Below are positions 1 to 26,259 of a stretch of DNA of 64,000 nt, piece by piece (the first letter of the stretch is position 1; the number at the start of each line of letters is the position of its first letter). The position numbers and the translations under genes are program-made. The notes under the pieces are model-generated. The model was given only the letters and a program-made list of their open reading frames with translations. It did no database searches and was not told where the DNA came from. This DNA comes from Cristatella mucedo (Eukaryota > Bryozoa > Phylactolaemata > Cristatellidae). The stretch lies in the NCBI GenBank assembly GCA_009760855.2, contig WPIO01000050.1, positions 2,852,501 to 2,916,500 of the forward strand, read 5' to 3'.

Positions 1-55
1 GAGTTAGCGAGCGACAAGGCGATGTGCCACAGACGCAAAGCAAAGGCTCCACTAC

Positions 56-13238
<13,183 letters not shown>

Positions 13239-16200
13239 CCCAGCGAGCAGGACGCCGGAAGACACTTATCCGGACCTAGACGTTAGAGATTTTAGATTTG
13301 ATTCGCTTAGAACATGAATTAGTCACTTCAAGCAGCAGCCTATACCTTCGACAAGCGATGCCAACCCTAGAGCCACGGGCTCAGTAAACAACCGGGCCCA
13401 CGATCCCTCAGCTGAAGCGAGCTACAATGGCCTCAAACTAACGCTATGATGGAAGCAGATCCCTCACCACCAATTCAGATGTGCAGATTGTAATTATTCT
13501 GCCGCCGAGCGGCTGGCTGCAATATTCGCTGCAGCCGACCACTGGACGCCAGGCCCGTCGGGGCCCGGAACCCACGCAGCTCGCCTGGTGCTATAGAAAC
13601 GACAGTTGACGCTCACCCGCGTCCATTTTGAACTCTTTGGCGCCGCAGCCTCGAACTCGAACTTACGCCTCGCTCCCGCTGGGTGACAGGGAATGGTCCC
13701 TTTTAACTGGTCGGGCCATGCTTCGGCGAACTTGAAGAATACGGAAGAAGAGAGTGTTCACTTAGCTCCGCCAATGCTCTATGCCGGTAGCAGCCGATCG
13801 CAGCTACTGACATTCAAGCCGAGACGTGGACCTCGAGCGGCATGCCGTACGAAGTCACGTTTGTTACGAAGTTACGAATTCGCGTCCCCTTTTTTACGTC
13901 GAGGTCAAGCTTCTTTTTGGCGGATAGTTTCTCGGGAAAGCTGGGAGATTATTCTCTCACGTAAGGCTTGACCTAAGGCCCGACTTCCAGCTTAAATTAC
14001 CGCCAACAGAGAGCAGCGGCGGACCGGAGAGTGTAGGGTCGAGAGGCCGAATGAGAGACTCGACTGCGTCATTTTGCTGGTCGGCTAGACGGACAGTCGC
14101 ATGGGCTTACGCTACCGCACGCTCGCTGCGATTCAGACCGAGATGCCTGCAGTACGACCGGCAGTGTGCGCACGGAAAGTATACGAGCACTTTCCGGAGC
14201 TTCGCTTTCAACCGAGTGCTACTGGCGGCTAATCTTAGACCGCTGCCCCGTCCTCGACTCGCCACTGGCGTCAGGATCGCCTGCACAGTGAAGCGCTGCT
14301 GTCCCTGCGAGCTAAGTCACACGCACGAATTGGCCCTAAAGTGTAGCACTCCTGCCAGCTTTGCCCACGACCTCTCGCTGTCGGCAAGCTTGGGCAAGCC
14401 TCTCCGAGCCAGCAGCCGCTGCTGCTTGTCGTCTGCCGGCGAGCTTCCGCCGACCGATAGCCTTGCAGGCACGCGGCGGTCTCGGTCGCTGGCACCGCGG
14501 CTTGGACGCAATTATCTGGCACTGTCTTTATCAACTGTGAACTGGTGTGAACTGAAGCGGAGCCGAGAATTTCAGGTCAAGGGGCAAGGGAGGCTGAGGG
14601 CAAGGTAGCTGTGGGCTTCTCGAGGCATACTGGCATAAGTACCGTGTAAAAACAGTTCACAAAACAGATTAGAAAAATCTAGTCGCCTAGATCCTTCCGC
14701 ACTGCTCCTATCTTTTGGGGCCAGGGAAAATTCCCCCCCCCCCCCGGAGTAAAGATACTTCCCTCTGTCCATGCGAGGGGGGCAATTGCTCCCCCCCCCC
14801 GCCTGCCTTCTTGGCTCGCCCCCGAGTGCTTGGACGGTGCCACAATTTTGGCAGGAGCAACTAAACCTCAAGTTTAGGAGCATTGCACGAGGTCACGAAC
14901 TGTTCCTCAAAATTCATTCATTGAAGCCCGCATGCCCCCTAAAAAAAACTTTATTTTAGCTCCTATTTCTATTTAGCTGTTTAATTTGGGTGTTATTTCA
15001 GCCGGGAAAAATGCTTGCCTCTAATTACATGCCGAATGCGTGCCACCAGAGAACGCCTTTCACCGCAATTCTAGAGGGAAGCTCTCACCTGCGAGGCCGA
15101 AGCCGCACGCTTATGGCGACGCACCGCTCTGCGCTCTGGCCTCTTTGAACCTGCGAACAAAGGTGTCATCAATTTGGGGTATAACTAAATCTGCGATGCC
15201 CTTTCGGTAAAGAATTACAGGTTGTAGTTTGGTTCGCACATCAGAGAGCCAGCTGATGATCCACGCCAACGGTTTATTGCACAAGGCACGGAGCAGCAAG
15301 GCGCACGACTGCCTTTGCCCCTTCTCACACTCGAGTCTCCTCTCGTCGACTCCCGCTGTGCCTTGGCCGACCCCGATGGTGAATCCGCCATCTGTTTACC
15401 AGCGGGTTATCGGCCTGTGTCAACGCCTCATTAGAAGCGGACCACAGCCGTGCACAGGCCCCTCTCGAGGATGCTCCCACCAGCTCTTGAGGAAAGGAGC
15501 GGTACCGGCCCACATGCAATCGAACTACACAGGTTATAATTATGCATGAGCAAAATTAAAGCTCATCTGACAGCCGATTCCGAACGTGCGCGCCTTAAGG
15601 CATGCTGCTTGAGCGAGCTGTCTGACGACAATCTCGTGCTTGCCCCTTCTTGTAAAAACCACCTTGAAACTGCTACACCCACAGGCTTCCAGAAGCTTCC
15701 TGGACGGCTACGTGCCAACTTCAAATCTAAAAAATCGTGACAAATAAATCTTCAGTACAGACGCCTTCTCGAATGAGAGAGAATCTCTGGGAACAGCCGG
15801 AAGTCTGCCGAGCTTCCCTAGTGGATAGAATTGATTTTTAAAGCGAGTGGTTGATGGCTCAATGGATGCACTTCTCTATTTGCCTCACTGCGATCGTTAA
15901 ATAGAACAAACAGGGACAAATATACCGAGTTCAAACATCCTTTGCTGACTTGCTGTTGTCTGTACCCTTCAGTTGCCGCTTGCTAGCAGGGTAGCTGATT
16001 TCGAAAGCGAGATTCCCTAGACTGCCTTAAAACTGAGAGTCACCTCCCAAGACCACTTTGGCACTAGAGCCCTCAAAGGGGCGCACCATTTGTAGGTAGC
16101 CTTCTAGGCCTCGCAGTGCTCCGCGTAGACATGCAGCGAAGCTTTGCTGCAAAGATGCACCACTAGGCTGATCTCGGTAACCTACCGTCGATACACGAAT

Positions 16201-17650
16201 ATTGCAGCTGCTTCACTCAAGAAATGGCTGCTTTTCCGGTAGTCGACTCCTATTTTGCACGCCGATAAGAAGCCTTTAATGTGGGCTTGTCAGCATCTCA
16301 GCCGGAATCTCCCGAATTTGGGAAAGTCCAAATAACTGCACTGAGCGTTGACTTCCAGGAAACCGTGGAGGTGTCTAAAAATTGACTGGTGCGGCCATGT
16401 TTAGGCCTCGAGCTTCACCCCGAATGCCTAAGCAACGCTGCTTAAGAACATTGGTTGCATAAGTTTACTCAAGGACTTCCGTAGCGGTGGCATCCGGAGA
16501 ACCTCGTGAAGCAGTGAGTAGCCGACGCGCACTGCCACATTGACTGCACACCACTGCAGGAAAGTCTTTCTCATAGGGACTTTCTAGCCCCTCTGACGGG
16601 AAGGAAGTGCTGAGTTCTAGCAATTTCTGATGATCCCGAAGCTCTGCTCACAACGCTCGCGGCCTGCTGCACGTCCAAAAGTAATTTGCATCCTCGTTTG
16701 AAGAGGCCAGAGTTGCCCGCCGAGGGCATGCCACTTGGAAGGCCTCTTTAGACCTGACTAAAATGAATCTACCTCCTTAGGAACTCTACAGAAACTCGAT
16801 TGCCCTTTCATTGAATCGTGACATTTTTTCTGAAAAATTACCACGGATGTGCGTGCAAGCCTAGTGTTCGTTCGCCGCTCTTAGCCCCCACCTGAGAGGA
16901 AATTATTGATTTTTCTTCGGGGAAACACTTCAATGAGTTCGGAGACGGTGCGTGGTCCGATAAGCCTCAGGAAAAGCTACCTATGCCATGTACCTCCTGC
17001 TCGGAAGCCGATAGCTAGCCATCCGACCTCCATAGGGGACTAGCAGGTCACTGATTAATCCAAGCGAAGCTTGAATGGCTGTAATTTCTTGGGGCAGCTT
17101 AACCTCCGTTCTTCAGTCAGATCAATGGAAAGGGTTTATCTCCCCGCCCCCCACGGCCCTTCCTCTCCTACGCCATCGAGGGGCATAACTCTTGCTAAGG
17201 CACCGAGTCCTTAAAACATCGACTTTTCCACCCGATTGAGTTAGTAAAGGCTCCGCTTACAGCCTGTTTCCCTATCTGTGCTGATTCTATTCCTTAAAGG
17301 CCTTTCGTTTGGTAAAGCGTACCCCACTCGTGAGTAATTAATGAGGTGCAAATGCTGCCAATTACGTAGATAGTACTCGCGATGACGCCGCAGAGCTGTC
17401 CGAGGTGACCGCTGCCAAGAGTCCGAGTGACTGGGCGTCGCAGCAATCTTACACTGACCGACTGGACATTGAGAACTATTTATTCGAATCTACGATGTTC
17501 TCCAGTCCTCAGGTGCCGGATTTTAGAAGAGCTTAAGTCACGTGCCCCACTGAATCGATGCCGTCGGCCGTGACCCGCAGCACTGATCCCCTTCTCGGAC
17601 TGGCTTGCCGCCTTAGAAAAGCCACCAAACCAACACTGGCAAGTGCCAAA
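13239..17650. other. Unassigned sequence upstream of DZIP1
   Basis: No recognisable gene or repeat apart from short poly-C runs near 14735 and 14790. Frames up to 185 residues (14051-14608 plus, 15111-15299 minus) lack family features or a convincing splice context. The DZIP1 promoter should lie just above 13238, but no clear TATA motif is visible. Confidence 0.5.
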
Positions 17651-17652
17651 AG

Positions 17653-18180
<528 letters not shown>

Positions 18181-18660
18181 TATGGAAGTTCTGGGCTTTT
18201 CTAACCTACGACTGCAGGTCGCGACGGCTAAAAACGCGCGAGCGCCGCGGCAGGAGGACAGGGCGCCGGGTGAGGGAACCCCGCTTAGCCGACGACTTTC
18301 GGCGAGGCGTCTGCGGCGGACGCTCTGCTTCAGGTTCTCCGCCAAAGGTTTAGCTGCGACAACGAGGGAAAGGCCAAACCGAGAGAACGCAGCTTCGAGG
18401 CGCAGTCTAATGTGCATCAAGCTGGGATCGGTAGCGGTGACAAGCGCGCGATGCGTGAGACGGGCAGAGCAAGGGGGCACTTCTAAGAAAGCCGCGAGAG
18501 GCTGAGAGAGCTCCACTAGCGGCGGCGGAAAATCTTGACAAGCCAGCACGGAGCACTAGAGCCTGAGAATTATGCCCAGTTGAAGGCCGGATTATCGTGC
18601 ACATCTTTTGAGAGCCTCTCACTAAATTCATCGACGAAGAAGCGCCGCAGCCGCAGCAGA

Positions 18661-18812
18661 AATTGTAATATAGAATATAGAATATAGAAATAATATAGAA
18701 ATATAGCATATAGAAATATAATAATAATATAATATAATATAATATTAATATAGAAATATAATGTAATATAGAAATATATAAATCGTATAGTAAAAATCAT
18801 AAGTTTGTATAC

Positions 18813-18870
<58 letters not shown>
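18661..18870. repeat. AT-rich repeat followed by (CT)n
   Basis: TATAGAAATA/TAATATA units to about 18785, then (CT)n at 18813-18869 abutting the LINE-A tail. Confidence 0.9.
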
Positions 18871-18871
<1 letters not shown>

Positions 18872-19735
18872 AGAACTGAATCTCGTTCTAAGAACTTTGC
18901 GGATACTGTACAGAGGAGCATTACCGAATGTTTGGTGGTAGCATTCGCAAGCGCGAGGCACACTGTAAGCTGGTACATGCGCACACGAAGGACGAATCAC
19001 AAGACTCACCAAATGCTGTAACAAACAGATGCATTTTAAGCTTTCTTTTTAAATGTCTTGACAAGATGTCAGGGGACTTTTTGACGCGAGTCAGTAGTGA
19101 GTTTGGGGGCACGCGATCTAAAGGCATGGTCTCCAAAGTGTTTGAGGTTCGTACGAAGTAGGGCTACACAATTCAAGCCATAGCAACAGGCTGAACGGTT
19201 TTTTACCTGGTAAGGGAATTATTCGGATAGGAAGGCTGGAGCCAGAGAATGAAGGGACCTACAAGTAAGTAACAGAGCCTTTAAGTCGATATGCTGTTTG
19301 ACTGTGAGCCAGTGCAATTCGGCGAGAATGGATGTGACATGAATACTTCGGCGCTCACGATATACAAGCCTTGCTGTTGAGTTTTGCACCAACTGCAGGC
19401 GCCTGATTGCACGCTCTGGTAGACCTGTAGGCAGTGTGTTCCAGAAGTCAAGATGGGATACCATAAATGCATGGACCGGTTTCGATGTGGTATTCCAGTC
19501 TAAGCCATTTATGTAGCTAAAAGAAGGCAGACTTGAATGTGGAACTGATGCGGTCGTTTAATAACAAATGAATATTTAATATTGAATATGAATATTTATT
19601 AATCACTTTGAAACAGGAGAACTATATCACGTGCAGATTCAAAAGGAGATCTGCTGTTTGCGGAGCCGATTTTCAGCACTTTACAGTTTCTGAATCACAC
19701 TTGGTTTGCCCATAACTAGCAAAATAGCCGGTGTT
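18869..19735 (-). mobile_element. LINE-A copy, decayed
   Basis: Minus-strand reverse-transcriptase C-terminal half and 3' UTR. The hairpin is degenerate. Fragments such as LTSGTHCLQVYQ and LVQNSTARLVYRERRS match other LINE-A copies. Confidence 0.8.
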
Positions 19736-20469
19736 AATTTCAATAGAAGCCTTTTATGGAAGAGGCAAAGTGTCCATACATTTTTCGTTTGAAAATAAAA
19801 TGCCAGGCATTGACCATCTAGAAAATAGCATTTCGAACCACGAATCACGGCGAGGAAGTTTCATGATTTGTGCTAGGACTCTAGGGAGAAACGAGTTTCT
19901 AAAACGAGAATGGGTGCGAATAATTGGCGAGAACTGAATGCGACGACAATATCAAATAGTATGCAGAAGACACATCCATGCTGAACAGCCAATAGCTGAC
20001 TTGTCAATATATGAGCACATTGCCTATCTACCGCCTTTAAACTAACGAACATCGCCAAACTACAAGGCCTACATTGACCAGAGTGGAACCACTTAACTGG
20101 CTCACGTCTTTGAAGACATTGCCAATCAAAACCATTTACACCCATTTCATTTTGGAATCCCGGTACCAGCCCTTTACAGGCTTCTCCCTAGTGAAGGAAA
20201 ACTCCACAGCCCGTTTGCTGTCATCGGCAGTGTAGCTGCCATATCGCACCACTTTAGATTGGGCTCTACTCGCTACCAAGCGAACATCGAACTGACTTCA
20301 GACTCCTCTGCCTAGCCTGCAGTTTGCCTCCCTCGCTCGTGGCAGCTCATCGATACGCTTAGCTCTCACCTCCAGTGAGAGCTGATTCGGCACTGCACCC
20401 GCTCCACGACTTCCGGTCATTTTGCAGCTCTCCAATTAAATAGAAATGTCTGCGATAGAGCCTTCAATT

Positions 20470-22855
20470 TTCCTGAATTTCTGTATCTTGCTTCTTGAAT
20501 TCCAGTAGTGTTGTCGCTACCTGTGGTCACCATCCAGATCTCTACTATCTGCAAAGACATCGCTTCATCTTTTCCTGTCAACATTCATTTGGATAACTTA
20601 TCTGACGCATTAAGCACTGATTTTCGTTCGCTGACTCACTCATTGTCTCTTGTGGCTCAAACGTATGGCCCTACTCATATCAAGGGTCACACACTCGACC
20701 AAATTTGTTACTACAACTGCACTTTGTCACCCCTATCATTACCAAATCCGGCTTATCTGATCAAATGCAAATCTCATCCAGTCTACAATGTGTGCCCTCC
20801 TCATCCTCATCTAAAATCACTTGCGAATCGCGAAACTTCAAGACCCTTGACATCGATGCTGTCCGTGCGAGGATATCTGCTTCAGCTCTGCCGCTCAATC
20901 CTCCTTCCGACCTGTCATCATCGTTAGATTGCTTTAACACAACACTAGCTGACGAGTTTGCACCCCAGACTAAGTGCACACTGTGAGCCCTCGCCCAGAC
21001 GGCCGATGGTTTACCACACACATTAAACTAGCTAGGTCTACTAAGCGAAAGCTTGAAAAGCATGCAAAAGATCAGGACAGACTTTTCATCTACAGGCGTA
21101 CCAGGACTACTGTAGTTCGTATCAATTGATCCAAGCAATGGCCAAGTCTAGCTTATATAAAAGAACAGTGTTGAATCACAAATGCACTATCCAAAAATGC
21201 AGACTTCGACGATCAAACATCTCCTTAACTGCTCCCATGTTAGCTCCTTACCTATTGATCCCTATGATGACCTAGCTGATCGCTTTTCTACCTTCTTTGT
21301 AAACAAGATAGACGAGATCAGAGAGTTCGTGCCTAAGATGGCAGCATCCCTCTGGAATCCCGTCCCTCAATTTCATGCAGCACCTCAATGTCTACATTCA
21401 AGCAGGTCACTATAACCATTGTCCTCAAGTTCATATCCCAATCAGAGAAGACTACTAGTATTCTGGACCCTATTCCTACTGTCCTGCTTCAACGATGCGT
21501 CGATCTGCTTCTGCCATGCATAACTAACGTCATAACTATGTTATTAGCCTCGGGTCATGTCCTACCACCTTTCAAAAAGGCTGTGGCCAGGCCACTACTC
21601 AAGAAAGCAATAGACTAAGACTTGATAATACTAGACCAAGAGAACTCGAGCAACTACCGCCCAGTATCCGCTCTACCATTCCTATCAAAGACACTGGAAC
21701 GAGTCGTGGCAAACCAGTGGAATTCATGTATTTAAACTTTGAACCTTGCTAGTACGTTCCAGTCTGGTTTTAGAGCTAATTACTCCACAGAGTGAGCATT
21801 GCTTCTGTTGTACGATGACCTGCATAGAAATGCAGACTTAGGTAGAACAGTAGAATATCTCTGCTTGTTTTGCTCAATCTATCGGCACCATACAATATTA
21901 TTTATTACCAAGTCCTTCTTAAACGCCTCTAATCTCGCCTGGGCATTACTATCACTGCACTGCAATGTTTCAGATCCTATCTCAGTTGGAGACTTCAGAG
22001 TATGGATGTGAATGGCCAAAGATCATCTAAGGAACCTCAGAAGTATGGCGTACTTCGGTGCTCTTTGCTTTTTTCCGTCTTTTTCACAGTGTATGCTCTC
22101 CTTCTTGCCAATGTGATTGCCAAACACAATCTAGGCTTTCACTTCTATGCAGATGACGCTCGGTTGTACCAACGCTTTGAGCCCTCCCAGCAATCTCGCA
22201 CGTCGATTTCTCCCAACCTCCTTGCTGCACATATTGATGACATCTGCACGTGGATGGCAGCAAACCTTCTTAAATTGATTGATAATAAAACCAACTCACT
22301 AGTTATGGGCAAACCGGGTGCGATTCGGAAATTTGAAAGGCTAACGCTCAAAATCAGCTCAGCCAGTGTATCTCCTGTTGAATCTGCACGAAATCTAGGT
22401 GTCCTGTTACCAAGTTACCTTTCGTTAGACGACCACATCAGCTCCACAGCTAAGTCTGCCTACTTTCATCTTCATAACATTTTTAAAATTCTAGCTCATT
22501 TAAACAGAGATACCACATTCAAGTTATTCCATGCATTTGTGAAATCCCTTCCCGACTTCTGTAGCTCACTGTTTGCTAGTAGACTGACACTCGGGCGCTG
22601 ACAGTTGGTGCACAACTCTGCAGCTAGGCTTGTCTGTCGTGAGGTTCTCATCTGCTACAGCACACCACTCGTGCTGACACTGTGCATGCTGCCAGTAACC
22701 AAATTTGCATGCTGACCCTGTGCATGTCACCCCTAACCATGTTATTCATTTTGTTTGTTTTTCAAGCATGATTGCATTTCTCTTTGCAGCAAATGTAAAG
22801 CGCCTAGAAAGAGATTAAGTTCTCTGAGGGCGCTTTATCAAGTACATTATTATTA
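20470..22855 (+). mobile_element. LINE-A, longest copy (endonuclease to tail), broken
   Basis: The endonuclease C-terminal part is visible near 20510-20930 (THIKGHTLDQICYYN), then a linker. The reverse transcriptase has a FYADD active-site box at about 22140-22160. The C-terminal domain is truncated and joined to a 3' UTR and hairpin tail near 22800. Stops and frameshifts are numerous. L2/CR1-like by motif pattern. Confidence 0.8.
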
Positions 22856-23437
22856 TTGTTACCACTTCTCGCCGACCTGTGCTGGCTCCCATTCAAGCAT
22901 TGCATCGACTTAAAGGTTTTGTTACTCACTTTTAGGTCCCTTAATTCTTCGGCTTCAGCTTACCTATCAGCTCTACTCCCCCACCTGTCTAAGTATCTTA
23001 CCGCCAGCTTTTCGGAATCTATCTGTTTACCTATACCTCGTACAAACCTCAAAGCTTTTGGAAACCTAAATTTCGTTCGCATGCTCCCAAAACCTGGAAT
23101 TCACTCTCAACTTTCGTCACGACATCTCCTGGTTTGACTACGCTTAAAAACAAATTAAAAACGCATCTATTTAGCACATAATTTAGTGGGTCCCTGTGAT
23201 TCGTCTCTTATGTGCTTATGTGCACTGACCCTGTGCATGCTGCCACCAGCCTTACTTGGATGCTAACCCTGCGTATGTCACCCTAGATATGTTATCCTTG
23301 TTGATATTTTGGATATATTATAATGATATGGAGCATTCTACCACTAGCCACTCGATCGTGCTCCCCTTTGCAGCAAATGTAAAGCGCCTAAGAAAGAGAT
23401 TGAGTTCTCTGAGGGCGCTTAATCAAATGCATCACTA
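22856..23437 (+). mobile_element. LINE-A 3' fragment
   Basis: Encodes LADLCWLPFKHCIDLKVLLL and the following C-terminal block, then a 3' UTR with hairpin near 23380-23420. It follows the previous copy's tail directly. Confidence 0.8.
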
Positions 23438-23473
23438 TTGTTATCACCTAGTGGAAGAGCAAAGCTTTCTAGT

Positions 23474-24520
23474 CTAGCTGCGTGCTCGGGGCGTCTTAAG
23501 CATTTGCTTTTCATCTTCATTTAGTTTAAAGGAATTTGCCGACATCCAGTACCGAATGTCTGATAGGCAAGCGTTCAGTTTATTAAACCCTGCAGCAGAG
23601 TCTAGTGGTTTAAATGACATACAGCTGAGGACCGGCAGCATACAAGTGGTAGCCAATTCCGTGGGCTGGAATATAATTTTTCCTAGAGGCGCTCAGTACG
23701 AATGGAGAACAGACAAAAGCCGTGGATGGACCCGCATGGGACTCCACAGTTGACTGGTCTGGTGGATGAGACCTGAGTCCCACACGACACGGATTGAATA
23801 TGATCAGGCGATCAGTACGATCTAAACCACGCCGGTGTCTCCTATGCCAGAACGATCGCTGTTCTACTTCGTTTAAGCAGGACATCGTGATCAATGGCGT
23901 GGAAGGTAGGTCACAGATCTAGCAGAGCTAGGGCAGTGGCTTTTATGTCATGGTTGCTGAATAGGATTTCATTGTATACAAGGAGAAGAGTAGTTTCAGC
24001 GTAGTGCTGCCGCTTGAACCCCGATTAAATTGTATTCGACATTTCATTATTTTCAATGTGTGCTACCAGCTGCTTAAGGACGATTTTTTCAAGAATCGTT
24101 GACAAAAAATGAAAAAGGGAAACTGGATGATAGTTTCCAAGGACCCCTGTATCTAATCCAGGCTATTAAAGTATCGGTCTAAGGATTGCCGATTTCAATG
24201 ACTTGGGTACAACCCCTTTTTCTAAAGATGCGTTACAAAACTCGGTTGTGGCTGGGCTAAGTTGGTCTGCCAGCGAAGACCACAGCGATGATGGTATAGG
24301 GTTTTCAGGAGACGAGCTCTTTTTACTAGACCTAATTAAGGTAGCCACATTACATGAAGAACTCTTAGAAAATCTCTTGGGGAATGTTAAAAATTGCGAT
24401 CCAACCATCACTTTAGTCGTCGGAGGCTTTTAGGAGACGCAAATGAGCCCAATTCTTTCAGTGACGAAGGGTGAAAATCTCTCAGCCAAACCTTTTAACA
24501 TCCGGGGAGTGAGACTCTCA
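23474..24520 (-). mobile_element. Non-LTR reverse transcriptase remnant, other family (LINE-C)
   Basis: Minus-strand fragments read in order: ENPIPSSLWSSLADQLSPA (reverse-transcriptase N-terminal block), YIPAHGIGYHLYAAG at the position of the FHxYADD box, and YWMSANSFKLNEDEKQ (FLKLNxDKT block). The family differs from LINE-A; it may be close to LINE-B. Confidence 0.6.
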
Positions 24521-25040
24521 CAGCATTGGCCATCAAATCGTTTACCGTCATATAAATCTGTTTTGGGTCCAACTGGTAACAATTCAGTTTTAGCGTGGAA
24601 AAAGAAGCCATGGCTTTTTCCAATCTTACCTGTCTAGTTTAGTGTCCTGAGAAGCAAGCGGATGCTTTTCTAGTAGCTCTGACATTGTTCGTCATATCGT
24701 CCACTGGTAGCTAGGAATCAGTCACCATCAGCTCCAGCGACTGTAACTAGATCACTAAAGAGATCACTTGCTCAAATCGGCATTTTATCGTTGAAGATGG
24801 CGCCCCTTCTTCGAATATCGCCACACCACTACTCCAGCGGCTGCTTGAAGATATAGGATCAGCACAGTAAAGTGGTTAGCCGCATTCAGCTTCACTGCAT
24901 CTGCGACGTCGCATGTCGGACAATGCAGCCAGCCCATACTGTGATAGACATTCGGTGCCCACGAATCGCCTCTCGCTCGGGTTGGGGCGGCATGGGCGAA
25001 TGAGTCATCATCATTGCGATCGGATCATCGCATCATCACC
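24521..25040. other. Unassigned
   Basis: Nothing recognisable; may be more decayed retrotransposon. Confidence 0.4.
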
Positions 25041-25042
25041 GA

Positions 25043-25185
25043 GCTGGTTTGGTCTAGTGGTTAAGGTGCACGCCCCGACCAAGGTCTGACTGAGGTCGTG
25101 GGCTTGAGCCCCGAGGCATTTGTGAAGCGCCTGAATAGAGATTAAGTTCTCTTGGGGCGCTATATAAATGAATTATATTTTTATA
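25043..25185 (+). mobile_element. SINE1 copy (tRNA head, LINE-like hairpin tail)
   Basis: Head GCTGGTTTGGTCTAGTGG (A-box-like) and a B-box-like GGCTTGAGCCCC. The tail AAGCGCCTGAATAGAG...CTTGGGGCGCTATATAAATGAA folds like the LINE-A hairpin. The second copy is at about 50000. Confidence 0.8.
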
Positions 25186-25416
25186 TTTATAATTCTCCCC
25201 TGACAATACTCGAGCAGGGCCGTCAACGACGAGACTGGTCGTTACTAGCCCGCGAGCGTGACACGCTGGTCAAAGAATGCTGCAAAAAAAACGTGGCGCT
25301 CGATATCAGGGATCGGGACCTTTCTCGTCGCCGGCGCCTCGCTGCCCACCTCCGATTCTGGCCGCTCCGGCATCCAAAGTTCTGATGCCTAAAGATGAAG
25401 CAGAGATAACAAGTTC

Positions 25417-25474
25417 GGGAAGTGAACTCACCTCTCTCCCGCGTTCGTGAGGGAGAGAGGTGAGTTCACTTCCC
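25417..25474. repeat. Perfect inverted repeat, 24-bp arms, 10-nt loop
   Basis: Arms 25417-25440 and 25451-25474 are exact reverse complements; the loop is GCGTTCGTGA. It is not part of any element recognised here. Confidence 0.95.
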
Positions 25475-26259
25475 AGTTCACGCACGCGACGACTGTACGC
25501 CTATCAGCTCTAAGCGGCGGGGCTATCGAACCCTCGCCACTGGCAGCAAATGACGAGCTTCCTCGTTTGCTTTGCTGACTGTGTGCTGTGCCTTGCACGA
25601 GCCGCCACCTGCCGTGCCGTACGAAGGTACGCGCCGAGCGAGCCGAGGTATAGCAGCTTCCCTCGAGGCCTCGACTCTTGGCGGCACCGCGTTCTCTGCG
25701 CCTATCATTTTCGTGCTTAGAGGCACCTTTGACTTTACGGTTCTGCTTGTGCCGCCTGCTCTCGGAAAAGTATTGCCACGCATATCTAGGATTGCAGAAA
25801 ATTTAGCACGCAAGATGAAATTTTTACCAATACCTATCCACACGAAATCAGATTCAAACTACTAAGTGATGTGTAAGCAGTGATGAACTCATACATTTCA
25901 AATTTAATTTTAATCGTGAAGCATTGGTTGATTTTTATAATTTATAAAGAATCAAGCCGCAACGTAGATGGAGCTTTTTAAAAGGCCTAAGCGTACATTT
26001 CAATGAGCAGCGATCATGTACCTCGAAGCATTCATTTTCAACTAGTAATGACACAAGTCGTATACGATGCAGATATCGGGACATTTATTATTGGTAGACA
26101 TGGTGCTTCCGGGTTAATTCCATGTTAGACATGGCTTGCACATAAGCAATTCCTTTATGTGGAGGTCATCAAAAATTTTAATCTCATTTCTAAAATGTTT
26201 ATCTTGTTTAAGGTACCCAAAAAAATTATAAATTGCTGGGCCGATTGTTTCAGAATATT

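Noticed and set aside
14051-14608. 185-residue plus-strand frame
   Set aside because: No domain, no splice context and Arg/Ser/Leu-rich composition expected of GC-rich non-coding DNA.
15111-15299. Minus-strand frame with protein-like look
   Set aside because: Only 62 residues, no recognised family and no partner exon.
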